A DNA stretch of 15,155 bases from JBBSJV01 sp038256935 (GCA_038256935.1 JBBSJV010000028.1:1-15155); one strand, 5' to 3'; counted from the stretch's first letter, positions 5,228 through 14,015 are shown. Made by a program: numbers and translations. Notes: generated from the sequence alone by a model not told the origin.

Positions 5228-7855
5228 ATGATCAAATTTGTACAGAAAAATCTTACCCTAGCTTTATTTTTATATATTACCCTAGCTTTACTACTAACAG
5301 GTTTTGGTTTTCTTTCAATCAACACGCAAGCCCAAGAAAGGGTTCGTAGTTTTCAAAGGGTAAATAGTGACTGGAGAAGTCAAGTCATTGTTAATTTAAA
5401 ATCCAATACTAACCCTCAACAAGTTTTAAACAAAATTAGATCAAATGATAGCGCAGCTTCAAGAATTACTAGCCAAAGTCTTGAAAATTCAACAAATGGT
5501 AGTGACCAATTAGTCATTAATTTAGAAAATGAAGCTGATTTTAAAAGCCTTGAAAATGAGTTAAAAGCCATCTCAGAAATTTCCAGTATTCAACGCAATT
5601 ATCCATACAAAAGTATGTATACTCCAAATGATCCATTATTTGCTGGTAGCTGGCAGTTGCAAGATGCTGGTTTTGGAAACAAAGCTCAATCAGCTTGGGG
5701 CAGTGTAGGGGCAGCTCTTGGTGTAGCAACATGTACTGAGGCCACACCTTTGTGCGGAGGAAGAGAGGATGTTAAAATTGCGGTAATTGACTCAGGTGTG
5801 CAGACTGATATTGCTGAGTTTAATAACACTACATTTGCAAACCCAGCAGAATTTTATTATTCTGGAAGTCCATGTACTCCAGATGTAACCGTTCTATTTT
5901 TAGCAGGTGAATATCTATGCAGAGATAATACACAAAATGATACTTGCCCACTAGGTTTTGAAGAGGCTTGCGGACATGGAACAGCTGTAGCTAGCGTAAT
6001 TGCAGGTAGTGACAACTCAGTTGGAACTGTGGGAATTGCTTACAATACTACAGTCATGCCAATTGCTGTAAAATATGCATTTGATTCCTTAGGTCTTTCT
6101 CAAGCTATCAAATATGCCAAAGAAAATGGAGCTGACGTAATCAATTTATCACTTGGAACAAACTTTAATGACCCAACAGTAAATCAAGAAATCAAGCTAG
6201 CTAAAGATGCTGGAGTTATTGTAGTGGCTTCTGCAGGAAACTGTGGAGCAGTAGTTGCTCAACACTCATCTTGTTTTGGAAGTCTAGTTAGAGCAGGAGA
6301 TCCTGGTTATAATGTGGTAAATCCGATCATCTATCCAGCTTACAATTCAGATGTAATTTCAGTAGGCGCCATCAATCAAAATGGAACAAGAAGCAGTTAC
6401 TCTACTTTTAACGACCAAGTAGATGTTGTTGCTCCAATTGGAACGGGTTACCCAGTAGCAAGAAGAGATGGTACGTTTGGAAATGCTCTTGGAACTAGTT
6501 TTGCAGCTCCACAACTAGCAGGTGTAGCAGGATTATTTAAATCAGTTCGTGGAGCAACTGGTTCTACAACAGCTGATTTTCTATCTACAATTGAATTAAA
6601 TTCAACCGATCTTGGAACAACAGGGAGGGACAATCAATTTGGATATGGCAATTTAAACACAAATTTTGTAGTTTCAAGCCCCGAGATATTTATTACATCA
6701 CCAACTTCATCATCAAATTTAATATATGATCAAAATGTTCCAATTCAGCTAGATTCAAATTCTAGTTCTTTTAGTATCAATAAAGTTGAATATTTCGTAA
6801 ACAATCAGAAAATATCCGAAAAATCATCTCCAAATTTATCATCTTCTTGGTTAAACGATAAACTTGGTCTTAATTTCTCATTAAAAGCAATTGCTACTGG
6901 TGAATTAGGACAAAGAGGTGTCAGTAACATTATAACTTTTAACTCATCACTTTTGACTACTGACTGGGTTACAGATAGTATAGGAAATACTATCCATCCT
7001 TATGAAATGACAGAATTTAATAATAAGCTATATCAATTTCATGTAGGTTTAAATGGAAGGATATATACTCGTGAGACTTCTAACACGGAAATTTTTCAAA
7101 ATAATTCAAATAAAGAAGATTGGTCCAATTGGCAAACCTCAGCTGATGTTTCAGAGGAAACAAGATTACCAATTTCAGCAGCTGTTCACAATGGTCGTAT
7201 TTTTCATACCCATGTTGGAGCTGGTAGCCAAGGTAAAATCTTTACCCGCTCCTCAGTAGATGGTAGAAATTGGTCAACTTGGACTAAAAGTAATGATGCT
7301 GCAGAAGATACTAAGAAACCCGTATACATGACCTCATTTAATGGTAAATTATATCAAGTTCATGTAGGTTTATCAGGTCGTATCTTTACTAGATCATCAG
7401 TGTCAGTTAATGAAAATGGTGGTATTTCATGGGGAAATTGGGCAAAAGGAAACGATACTAGCGAATTCACTAATTTGCCAGTAACTATGTCAACATTTAA
7501 TGACGGTACAAACGTAAGATTATATCAAGTCCATATTGGTGGAAACAAGAGAATATACACAAGGTCATCATTAGATGGAATCAATTGGTCAACATGGGTA
7601 ACAGGCTTTGATCTTGGTGAATCAACATCAACGCAAGTCACTATGGCAGCTAATGCTCAATACCTATATCAAGCACATCGCGGAGATAGTGGTCAAATAT
7701 TTACTAGAGTGAGTAAAAATGGAACTACATGGACAGGTTGGTTTCAAAATTTTGGTAACACAAATCTACCAATAACTATGGCCATTTACAATAACAAAGT
7801 TTATCAAGGACACGTATCTTTAACTGGGAATATCTGGTGGAGGACGATCAACTAG
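5228..7855 (+). CDS. Secreted subtilisin-like (S8) serine protease with Ig-like domain and six-repeat beta-propeller
   Basis: This 875-aa protein begins with a signal peptide (positively charged start, hydrophobic core 10-30, likely cut after TQA near residue 35). Residues about 50-125 resemble an S8 propeptide. The peptidase domain spans about 140-478 with a complete triad: D188 in AVIDSG, H250 in CGHGTAVAS, S424 in GTSFAAP, and the oxyanion Asn N338 in ASAGN. Several cysteines in 169-349 may form disulfides. Residues about 484-572 resemble a bacterial Ig-like domain (KVEYFVNNQKI, LKAIATGELG). From about 580 six repeats follow, with cores LYQ-x-HVG-x-x-G-R-I-x-TR at about 601, 657, 708, 765, 813 and 858; several blades carry an Asp-box-like SSxDGxxWSxW. 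W580 seems to supply the closing strand, fitting a six-bladed propeller of sialidase or lectin type. No cell-wall anchor or C-terminal membrane helix is seen. It is first in a tight operon with glycan genes, so a glycoprotein or glycan-coated target is plausible but unproven. Confidence 0.93.
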   Translation: MIKFVQKNLTLALFLYITLALLLTGFGFLSINTQAQERVRSFQRVNSDWRSQVIVNLKSNTNPQQVLNKIRSNDSAASRITSQSLENSTNGSDQLVINLENEADFKSLENELKAISEISSIQRNYPYKSMYTPNDPLFAGSWQLQDAGFGNKAQSAWGSVGAALGVATCTEATPLCGGREDVKIAVIDSGVQTDIAEFNNTTFANPAEFYYSGSPCTPDVTVLFLAGEYLCRDNTQNDTCPLGFEEACGHGTAVASVIAGSDNSVGTVGIAYNTTVMPIAVKYAFDSLGLSQAIKYAKENGADVINLSLGTNFNDPTVNQEIKLAKDAGVIVVASAGNCGAVVAQHSSCFGSLVRAGDPGYNVVNPIIYPAYNSDVISVGAINQNGTRSSYSTFNDQVDVVAPIGTGYPVARRDGTFGNALGTSFAAPQLAGVAGLFKSVRGATGSTTADFLSTIELNSTDLGTTGRDNQFGYGNLNTNFVVSSPEIFITSPTSSSNLIYDQNVPIQLDSNSSSFSINKVEYFVNNQKISEKSSPNLSSSWLNDKLGLNFSLKAIATGELGQRGVSNIITFNSSLLTTDWVTDSIGNTIHPYEMTEFNNKLYQFHVGLNGRIYTRETSNTEIFQNNSNKEDWSNWQTSADVSEETRLPISAAVHNGRIFHTHVGAGSQGKIFTRSSVDGRNWSTWTKSNDAAEDTKKPVYMTSFNGKLYQVHVGLSGRIFTRSSVSVNENGGISWGNWAKGNDTSEFTNLPVTMSTFNDGTNVRLYQVHIGGNKRIYTRSSLDGINWSTWVTGFDLGESTSTQVTMAANAQYLYQAHRGDSGQIFTRVSKNGTTWTGWFQNFGNTNLPITMAIYNNKVYQGHVSLTGNIWWRTIN

Positions 7856-7861
7856 AAATTT

Positions 7862-8734
7862 ATGGAATTTAAACAGCCTTTTTTTACAGTTATTGTACCT
7901 GTTTACAATACAGAGAAGTATTTAAAAGACTGTTTGAAATCTCTGATCTCTCAAAAATTCATAGATTTTGAAGTAATTATAATTGATGATGGTAGTCCGG
8001 CTAGTGAGTTTGGATCTGCAGGCAAAATCGTTAAAGAGATAGTCAAAGATGATGAGAGATTTCATATCCATAGAAAAGTCAATGGTGGTGTCGCCTCAGC
8101 TAGAAATTTTGGTATAGACAAAGCAAAGGGCTTAATGGTAACCTTTATAGATAGTGATGACTGGGTGGATAATCAATATCTATCAAAGGTCTTTGAAAAA
8201 ATAAAGGAAGGCGAATATTCCAGATCATTGTACTATTATAGGTCTAGTTATCTATTTACTGATGGTGTAAGTGAAATTAATAATTTTAAAACCAGAGGAT
8301 TCAAGCAAGAATTAGTTAATTTTTCATTAATAGCTTGCAATGTATTTATATCAAAAGAATTGATTAGTGATACTAGATTTCCAGATTTTAGACCTGAAGA
8401 CCAATCCTTTTATTTAGAAATTTGCTTTAACTATTTAAATGCAAATAAAGAACCTATCAAATTCATTGCTATTGAAGATAAAGGATATTACTATAGACAG
8501 CATGAAAGTTCATACACAAGTTTAAACTTGCAGAATAAGTTTTATCATCAAAAAAATATGATTAAAACAATAGATTATTTAGAAAATAAAGTGAGCCCAC
8601 CCATTTATTATAAAATAATATTATCGCTATCCAAATTTAGGCAAAAAACATATCTAGAAAATGGTTTTCAATATACACTAAAGAGGAAAATAATTTCATT
8701 TATTCTTAAATTGTTAACTGGCTGGTACATGTAA
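7862..8734 (+). CDS. Family 2 glycosyltransferase (GT-A fold)
   Basis: This 290-aa enzyme transfers a sugar from a nucleotide-sugar donor, at the cytoplasmic face. GT2 signatures are in order: FTVIVPVYNTEKYLKDCLKSL at 8-28, VIIIDDGS at 38-45 (nucleotide-binding Asp pair 42-43), NGGVASARNFGI at 74-85, and the metal-binding DSDD at 97-100. A later FRPEDQSFYLE segment holds the likely catalytic base region, and YYYRQHESS is the typical late GT2 motif. Sugar and acceptor cannot be told. The C-terminus is basic and hydrophobic, perhaps membrane-associated. The ATG lies 6 bp after the protease stop and the stop 1 bp before the flippase start, so the three genes are probably one operon. There is no Shine-Dalgarno; translation is probably coupled to the gene upstream. 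Confidence 0.93.
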   Translation: MEFKQPFFTVIVPVYNTEKYLKDCLKSLISQKFIDFEVIIIDDGSPASEFGSAGKIVKEIVKDDERFHIHRKVNGGVASARNFGIDKAKGLMVTFIDSDDWVDNQYLSKVFEKIKEGEYSRSLYYYRSSYLFTDGVSEINNFKTRGFKQELVNFSLIACNVFISKELISDTRFPDFRPEDQSFYLEICFNYLNANKEPIKFIAIEDKGYYYRQHESSYTSLNLQNKFYHQKNMIKTIDYLENKVSPPIYYKIILSLSKFRQKTYLENGFQYTLKRKIISFILKLLTGWYM

Positions 8735-8735
8735 T

Positions 8736-10037
8736 ATGAATCTCAAAAACATTAGCATAAATGTAATCATAAACGTAATTATCAAAATGGGTGCAGTGTT
8801 AATAAGTATCTTAACTGCTCGCTGGGCGACTGTGTATTTATCAGTTTCAGACTTAGCAGAATACAATACAATTATCGCTTATACAACGATATTACTCACA
8901 ATTCTAAACTTTGGTTTACCTGATCTAATACAAAAGGTGTATACAAATTCTGAAGAAAAAAATCAACGTTATCAGACTTGGACAGCGATGTTAATTTTGC
9001 GTTTCATCTCTTTTTTATTTGGAATATTTATTATATTGTTTACTTACAGATTTTCAGGAAGTGAAGATATAGCTTTGGTGGCAAGTTTTTTTACCGTCCA
9101 ATTCATATTGATTATTGATTTACATTATAGATCAGTTTGTGATGCAGGGGGGCGGTCATGGCAATTTAGTTTGGCAGATTTATTTGCAAAAGTACTAGCA
9201 GTTTTAGCTTTATATTCAGGTATTTTTTGGTTAGGTTTAGAAAGTTCAGTCTGGTTTTTACTTACTTGCTTAGCTGCCGGCTATACACTCTCCCTTGTTA
9301 TTGATATTGTTTGGCAGTATCATGATACTAAGCTAGCCAAGCCAAGTTTCGAAATAGTTAGGATACAATTTTGGCCAATTATTTTACTATCCGTTTCAAA
9401 TATTATGTTTGCAGCTTATAGTACCACAGATAAATTAATAATCAGCTGGTTGGGGTTACCTGATGCAGCTTTAAACGGATATGTAAATGCTTACAAGATT
9501 TTTGAAAGTGCTTTAATTATTCCAGGGGTTGCTATTCCCATGCTAGCTAGCTTTATGAAAAAAAGGTATGATACTAAAATTATTAGCTCATTGAGCTCTG
9601 CATTTTTAGAAAGTAAAAAAATAATACCATACAGATTTGTTTTTCTATTAGAGTGGTGGATTATATCAGGATCAATTGGTCTATTTCTTTTTTCTGGGAT
9701 AATGATTATGGGCCCCATACTTATCAGTTTCATTGACCCAAATAATTTATATCCTAAAGCATACGAAGCCTTGCCTTGGTTGGCTTTGGCAGCCTTAATA
9801 AACCCAATCGTAGTTATGATGGCAAGATTTACACTCTTCTTTAAAAATGGTGAAAAATTAGAACTAACTGGGACCTTCATTATAATGATTATTGCTCTAA
9901 CTTCATACCTCATACTTATACCTAGATATGGAATCGTTGGAGCAGCAATATCAACAGCTCTTACAATATTCATAGACCTTATTATTAAACTATTCTTTAT
10001 TAATCTGGTAACTAAAGATAGCAAAATAACGGCCTAA
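8736..10037 (+). CDS. Wzx/MATE-type polysaccharide flippase (MOP superfamily)
   Basis: This 433-aa integral membrane protein has about 12 hydrophobic helices spread over its length. It resembles polysaccharide biosynthesis flippases, which move lipid-linked glycan units across the cytoplasmic membrane. Family-like segments are an N-terminal helix followed by ARWATVYLSVSDLAEYNTI, the mid-protein STTDKLIISWLGLPDAALNGY (a common pattern where a charged residue begins the second half), and the C-terminal YGIVGAAISTAL. The gene begins one base after the GT2 stop. Its 3' end faces the acetylation genes, with only 22 bp to the restored stop of the SGNH gene and no terminator hairpin in that gap. O-antigen, capsule or other glycan substrates cannot be separated by sequence alone. 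Confidence 0.88.
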   Translation: MNLKNISINVIINVIIKMGAVLISILTARWATVYLSVSDLAEYNTIIAYTTILLTILNFGLPDLIQKVYTNSEEKNQRYQTWTAMLILRFISFLFGIFIILFTYRFSGSEDIALVASFFTVQFILIIDLHYRSVCDAGGRSWQFSLADLFAKVLAVLALYSGIFWLGLESSVWFLLTCLAAGYTLSLVIDIVWQYHDTKLAKPSFEIVRIQFWPIILLSVSNIMFAAYSTTDKLIISWLGLPDAALNGYVNAYKIFESALIIPGVAIPMLASFMKKRYDTKIISSLSSAFLESKKIIPYRFVFLLEWWIISGSIGLFLFSGIMIMGPILISFIDPNNLYPKAYEALPWLALAALINPIVVMMARFTLFFKNGEKLELTGTFIIMIIALTSYLILIPRYGIVGAAISTALTIFIDLIIKLFFINLVTKDSKITA

Positions 10038-10059
10038 AAATTCGATTAAGAAAATGGGA

Positions 10060-10261
10060 TTACTGAACTGAGCCTCTGTTTTTACTTATATATTCATCAA
10101 TTTGAGCATTGTTTTCAATTGGGCGCCTTCTAATATTGCTTTCTACTAAAATTTGTATTACCACGTCTGGTTGTTTAGTTTGAATTATTTCAAAAGAATT
10201 ATTTTCGAAGGCTGTCGAAGAGTAAATACCATCATAGCTACTAAAACTTGGTATGAAAAAA
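10060..10261 (-). pseudogene. Out-of-frame C-terminal end of the AlgJ/AlgX-like gene
   Basis: Reading the minus strand in the -1 frame from the T6 run gives an open frame of about 66 codons (FIPSFSSYDGIYSS and onward), ending at the TAA at 10062-10060. It holds the PDVV...ES motif expected near the end of AlgJ/AlgX-type domains. Seven T where six are present would join it to the upstream frame. Its intact state suggests a recent mutation or a sequence error. Confidence 0.7.
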
Positions 10262-11258
10262 GCTCGAGCGAATCAGTAAACGAGTCTCTTAAAATATATA
10301 CACTATCGAGCTGATCCTTTTCTATATTAATTTCTTGATGTATTTGATTATTAAATTGAGTTTTATCTTCTGGATTTAGATATGTACTCTGGCAGTCGTA
10401 ACTATTAGTATTTTTATCAATACTTTCCTCGATCCGGCTAGGGAAAGCTTCAAAATCATCTCCAAGACCAGTTAATCTAAATATATCACCAGGTCTTCGC
10501 CCAATCACAGTCTTGATGCACTTATCCTTATCCACCTTTACCATATTAACACCATTACTGATTAGTAAATCTGCTATTGCTTCATAACCTCTATATCCAC
10601 CGTCATAACTCCAATGAAAATCTGATTTATAATAATGTAGTTCTGGATTAGCAGACATTATCTTATCGAGATAAAGGAGTTTTAATTTAGAATCATTATT
10701 GATATTAAAATCATTTAGTTTTGTAGCAGCGTTTGGAACTATCCGGTCAATATTTGGGAAATTATAGTCCATTACGCTTGATTTTATTGGTACAATAACT
10801 GTGAAATACTTGATATCTTGGTCCTCATAATATTCTTGCCTTGATAAAATTGAATCGTACCAGTATTCTAATTCATCGTCCGTAAACTCGGTTGTAATGT
10901 AATCCTCTACAATATATGTATAATGCTCAAGCCACCCATCTTTACCAACTAGGACTTCAGGATTATCATATATTCCAAGATACTGAAATTTTAATAAACT
11001 CGCCTGTTTCATAACTCTGTTTCGTAAATAGAAATTGTCTTGAAAATAGTTTGCATAAGCCTCGGGAAAATTAATTATTTGTTTAAGAGAAGCTTTGTAA
11101 TTATTAGCATTAAAATCAAAAACAGGCTTAGTATTCATTAATCTATTTTCACTAGATGGAATATCACCACCAAGTCCAAAGAAAGAAAAAACTGCCGGCG
11201 TAGTCAATATTAAAACAAATATAGTGGATAGCCATTTAGATAATATTTTATTAATCAT
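10185..11258 (-). CDS. AlgJ/AlgX-like SGNH O-acetyltransferase, C-terminus frameshifted
   Basis: As read, this frame gives 357 aa with an N-terminal hydrophobic signal anchor (about 8-30) and an extracytoplasmic domain. Family features are GKDGWLEH at 105-112, the DxHW motif DFHW at 213-216 (Asp and His of the catalytic set), RPGDIF at 255-260, and DSF at 325-327 with the likely nucleophile S326. Such proteins accept acetyl groups exported by an MBOAT partner and place them on glycans. After residue 332 the frame leaves family-like sequence and stops at 10185. A one-base shift at the A6 run 10256-10261 opens a frame ending in TAA at 10060, with family-like KQPDVVIQILVESNIRR. The restored protein would have about 399 aa. 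The gene starts 3 bp after the MBOAT stop, so the two are one operon. Activity of the truncated form is doubtful. Confidence 0.8.
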   Translation of the reverse strand: MINKILSKWLSTIFVLILTTPAVFSFFGLGGDIPSSENRLMNTKPVFDFNANNYKASLKQIINFPEAYANYFQDNFYLRNRVMKQASLLKFQYLGIYDNPEVLVGKDGWLEHYTYIVEDYITTEFTDDELEYWYDSILSRQEYYEDQDIKYFTVIVPIKSSVMDYNFPNIDRIVPNAATKLNDFNINNDSKLKLLYLDKIMSANPELHYYKSDFHWSYDGGYRGYEAIADLLISNGVNMVKVDKDKCIKTVIGRRPGDIFRLTGLGDDFEAFPSRIEESIDKNTNSYDCQSTYLNPEDKTQFNNQIHQEINIEKDQLDSVYILRDSFTDSLELFSYQVLVAMMVFTLRQPSKIILLK

Positions 11259-11261
11259 ACG

Positions 11262-11816
11262 TTAAAACTGAAAATAAATAAAAGCATTTTGAGTCGACCC
11301 AACCATAAACATCGTAGATAAGGCAAGAATTGCAAGCAACATAAATTGATAAATTTGGTAACCATAAATATTAACCCATCTAAATCCTGCTTTAGAAAAA
11401 AACTCTATTAATCTGTACCACCATGGAAAGGCTAAAAGGCAGGCAATTGTAGCAAAAATTAAACTTTCTCGAGTCATGTAAATATCCCACTGACTCCAGT
11501 TTGTAAGATCAAACATTTGCCTGATAAAATTAGTAGCTGTTTGTAAATCTGGAGCTCTGAAAAATACCCAACCAATTAGCACCACAAATAGGGTATAAAC
11601 TAAACTAAATATTGCAGGAATAGATTTCAAAAACTTAGCTAAAAATAGCCTCTCCAAGATCACAAACAATCCATGCCACACTCCCCATATCAAAAAAGTC
11701 CAACCAGCCCCATGCCAAATACCGGTGAATAAAAATACAATTGCCAAGTTTCTAATAGTTTTGTATTGACCAGCCTTACTGCCACCTAGGGGAATATAAA
11801 TGTATTCTCGAAACAT
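11262..11816 (-). CDS. MBOAT O-acyltransferase (AlgI-like), C-terminal part
   Basis: This 184-aa frame is the second part of the acyltransferase whose first part is at 11786-12664. It opens with FREYIYIPLGGSKAGQYKT, the conserved cytoplasmic loop of AlgI/DltB-type MBOATs, then FTGIWHGAGWTFLIWG, which carries the family's essential histidine (H35 here, about residue 318 in the joined protein). Four or so membrane helices follow. The ATG at 11816 is an internal methionine, not a natural start. The stop lies 3 bp before the start of the AlgJ/AlgX-like gene. Without the first part it lacks most of the membrane channel. Confidence 0.85.
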   Translation of the reverse strand: MFREYIYIPLGGSKAGQYKTIRNLAIVFLFTGIWHGAGWTFLIWGVWHGLFVILERLFLAKFLKSIPAIFSLVYTLFVVLIGWVFFRAPDLQTATNFIRQMFDLTNWSQWDIYMTRESLIFATIACLLAFPWWYRLIEFFSKAGFRWVNIYGYQIYQFMLLAILALSTMFMVGSTQNAFIYFQF

Positions 11817-12664
11817 GACCCCAGTGAGATATTCCAGCGCCTCCAGAACTCACTAATAGATCTTGAAATATAAGGGAAGTTAAAGTTTTCCAAAAATTCA
11901 AACCCAAACATTTTTCCAAGCCCAATTGCCATATCTGAGTAGCCAGAAAAGTCATAATAAATTTGAAAAGCATAAAGGGTAATTATAAACCAAGAGACTG
12001 CCCCCAGAGAAGATATTTCTGAGGAAAAAGCAAGATCTACAAATTTTCCAAGACTATCAGCAATGAGAATTTTTTTTCCAAGGCCTTGAATAAAGCGAAT
12101 GGTACCTTCTTGGAATTTATCATAATTAAGACTTCTATTTTCTAATTGCTCATCAATATCTGAGTATTTTACAATTGGACCTGCAATTAGCTGAGGAAAA
12201 AGTGAGATATATAAGGCAGTATTTATAAAACTAACTTTTCCAGACTTAGGGGGTGCTTTATAGATATCGACCAGGTAAGAGATTTCTTGGAAAATGAAAA
12301 AAGAAATTCCAATTGGTAAAGCCAGATCAGTAATAGCTATATTTGAAAAGAAATTGTTTAGATTAAAAGTGATGAAATTGAGATATTTAAAGATAATCAA
12401 AGTTAAAGCGTTTAAGCATATTCCAAAAATTAAGAATAGTTTTTTTCGAGATTTAACATTACTCGCAAGTATTGCTCTACTGATAAAATAATTAAATACG
12501 ATGGTGGATAAAAATACCCAAAAGAAAACTTGCTCACCCCAAAAGTAAAATACTAGACTAGCAACTAATAAAAATAGGTTTCGAAAACTAGGGCGAATAA
12601 GAAAGTATATAAATAAAACTATCGGTAAAAAAAAGTAAAGAAAAATGAGTGAGCTAAATAGCAT
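11786..12664 (-). CDS. MBOAT O-acyltransferase (AlgI-like), N-terminal part, frameshifted
   Basis: The intact enzyme would move acyl groups from a cytoplasmic donor across the membrane for glycan O-acetylation. This 292-aa frame has several helices and the family motifs LPIGISFFIFQEISYLVDIY at 116-135, FPQLIAGPIVKY at 156-167, YYDFSGYSDMAIGLG at 236-250 and EFWRRWNISL at 272-281. After L281-G282 it runs into a wrong frame and stops. The expected next residues (FREYIYIPLGG) are found in the adjacent frame from 11816. Adding one G to the run at 11819-11822 gives L-G-V-M-F-R-E-Y, the exact family spacing, and a joined protein of about 467 aa, normal for AlgI. The WRRWN position is His in many relatives. 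The ATG start has no Shine-Dalgarno; a TATAAT box lies about 22 bp upstream. Confidence 0.87.
   Translation of the reverse strand: MLFSSLIFLYFFLPIVLFIYFLIRPSFRNLFLLVASLVFYFWGEQVFFWVFLSTIVFNYFISRAILASNVKSRKKLFLIFGICLNALTLIIFKYLNFITFNLNNFFSNIAITDLALPIGISFFIFQEISYLVDIYKAPPKSGKVSFINTALYISLFPQLIAGPIVKYSDIDEQLENRSLNYDKFQEGTIRFIQGLGKKILIADSLGKFVDLAFSSEISSLGAVSWFIITLYAFQIYYDFSGYSDMAIGLGKMFGFEFLENFNFPYISRSISEFWRRWNISLGSCFENTFIFP
11819..11822 (-). other. Frameshift site in the MBOAT gene (G4 run)
   Basis: The minus strand reads CTG-GGG-TCA here; one more G would join both parts in frame at the family's conserved spacing. A four-base run is too short for usual polymerase slippage, so this is a mutation or a sequence error. 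Confidence 0.75.
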
Positions 12665-12974
12665 AAAGAATCGCGGATCTAAACAATTATAATAAGCTTA
12701 TAAAATAAAAATATCTGTATTGATTATTTTCAATCTAAAGTTCAATATTTTGTATAATAATCGTATCAACAGAAAATTAACATATTTTATATAGCTATGT
12801 CAACAAGTATTTTATTAGTAATTAAAGGATTAGTCGTCTGTAATCTTAGTTGAGATGTATTACAAATTATATCGGTGCTGAGCTCACTTTATTGTTATGT
12901 AAAATGACTATTTGACTTTTGTTAAGAAACCTTGTTTAGTTCTTGTTATTAATCGTATATTGAGTGAGTCCATT
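12665..12974. other. Divergent intergenic region between the acetylation pair and the GT4 gene
   Basis: These 310 bp are AT-rich and hold no convincing gene. On the minus strand TATAAT (12686-12691) is the likely -10 box of the MBOAT operon, with a leader of about 15 nt. On the plus strand TATAAT at 12753-12758 and a pair TTGACT (12912-12917) / TTTAGT (12935-12940, 17-bp spacer) are candidate promoters for the GT4 gene. No riboswitch fold is recognised. Confidence 0.45.
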
Positions 12975-13976
12975 ATGAAAAAAATAAAATATCTTTTCAC
13001 TTACCCATTTTCAATGGATCTTGGAGGTGGTGGGGTGGCAATTAGGCAGATGGTTCGCAGGCTTGAGAGAGAATATGATATTGATTATTTAGATTACAAC
13101 GCTGAAGAGATAGATTTTGAGACTCTGATTGTCTTTGGTTGTACATATTGGAGCCCTGAAGTACTCAGGTTTTACCGTAAAAGCGGGGTAAAGGTTGTCA
13201 TGCTACCTATTTTTGATCGTATGCATCCAGTTTGGTTAATGAGACTACTAAAACCACTTATCAAAGTCCCAATTCTAAATGCTTACTCACTTCGCTACAA
13301 ATTATTACAAGAAACAGATACCATACTAGTTCACAACAAAAGCGAATGGAGAGATCTAGAAAAAATTTATGGAGCAGATCCTAAAAAAATGAAGCTCTTC
13401 CACTACGGTATCTCTGATGAATTTTTTGATATGGCAGAAAGTGTTTCTCCAGATTTATTTTACAATGAATACAAATTAAAAGACTTTGTCTTTATCCCAG
13501 CAGCAGCAGTCAGTAAAAGAAAAAATCAATTGACTTTAATAAAAGCCCTCAAAGGAACCAAGACTCATCTAGTAATCAACAACACCAATAAAATTCAAGA
13601 CGGTCTAGAAGACGAGTTCAAAGCCTTAACAAGTGATGACCCTTACATTCACTGCCTAGAGTCCTTAAGTTTTAAAATGCTTATCTCAGCCTACAAAAAT
13701 GCCAAAGTCTCTGTCTCATTATCTCAAGCTGAAACAGCTGGGTTAGTAAATCTTGAAGCTGCTTATTTAGGCTGTAATTTAGTAGTATCGAAACTAGAAG
13801 CATTTTATGAATACCTACAAGATCATGCGACTTTTGTAGATCAAAATAACCCAGAAGAGGTTAAAAAAGCAGTTTTGCAAGCACTCGTTACAGACTACGA
13901 TCCAAGTGTAAGAGGGTTTATAGAAAAAAACTATACTTGGGATGCATATATCGAGGAGTTAAGGCCTTTGCTATAA
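12975..13976 (+). CDS. Family 4 glycosyltransferase (GT-B fold)
   Basis: I chose ATG at 12975 (333 aa). The longer frame from TTG at 12912 adds 21 residues that do not match the family and would overlap a promoter-like element. The protein starts KKIKYLFTYPFSMDLGGGGVAIRQM, the usual first strand and glycine loop of GT4 enzymes. ILVHNKSEWRDLEKIYG and KLFHYGISDEFF form the typical end of the N-terminal domain, then FIPAAAVSKRKNQLTLIKAL opens the donor-binding domain. The E-x7-E motif is present as ETAGLVNLE, followed by AAYLGCNLVVS. Such enzymes use nucleotide sugars with retention of configuration. Donor and acceptor are not predictable. It is transcribed away from the acetylation pair and probably belongs to the same glycan locus. 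It has no Shine-Dalgarno. Confidence 0.9.
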   Translation: MKKIKYLFTYPFSMDLGGGGVAIRQMVRRLEREYDIDYLDYNAEEIDFETLIVFGCTYWSPEVLRFYRKSGVKVVMLPIFDRMHPVWLMRLLKPLIKVPILNAYSLRYKLLQETDTILVHNKSEWRDLEKIYGADPKKMKLFHYGISDEFFDMAESVSPDLFYNEYKLKDFVFIPAAAVSKRKNQLTLIKALKGTKTHLVINNTNKIQDGLEDEFKALTSDDPYIHCLESLSFKMLISAYKNAKVSVSLSQAETAGLVNLEAAYLGCNLVVSKLEAFYEYLQDHATFVDQNNPEEVKKAVLQALVTDYDPSVRGFIEKNYTWDAYIEELRPLL

Positions 13977-14015
13977 TCTTTGGCTGACCGGTGTTACCTT
14001 TTAGATCTTGCCGCC

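Noticed and set aside
5541..5747. Antisense frame in the protease gene (also 6448-6633, 7053-7259)
   Set aside because: Overlaps a gene with a full catalytic triad and repeats; no independent support.
9491..10024. 177-codon hydrophobic frame antisense to the flippase
   Set aside because: It is the shadow of a membrane-protein gene: its hydrophobic residues mirror the flippase codons, and it has no promoter or family match.
11776..11973. 65-codon minus-strand frame over the MBOAT junction
   Set aside because: It is a third frame over the same DNA with no MBOAT motif; only the two other frames join to a family-length protein.
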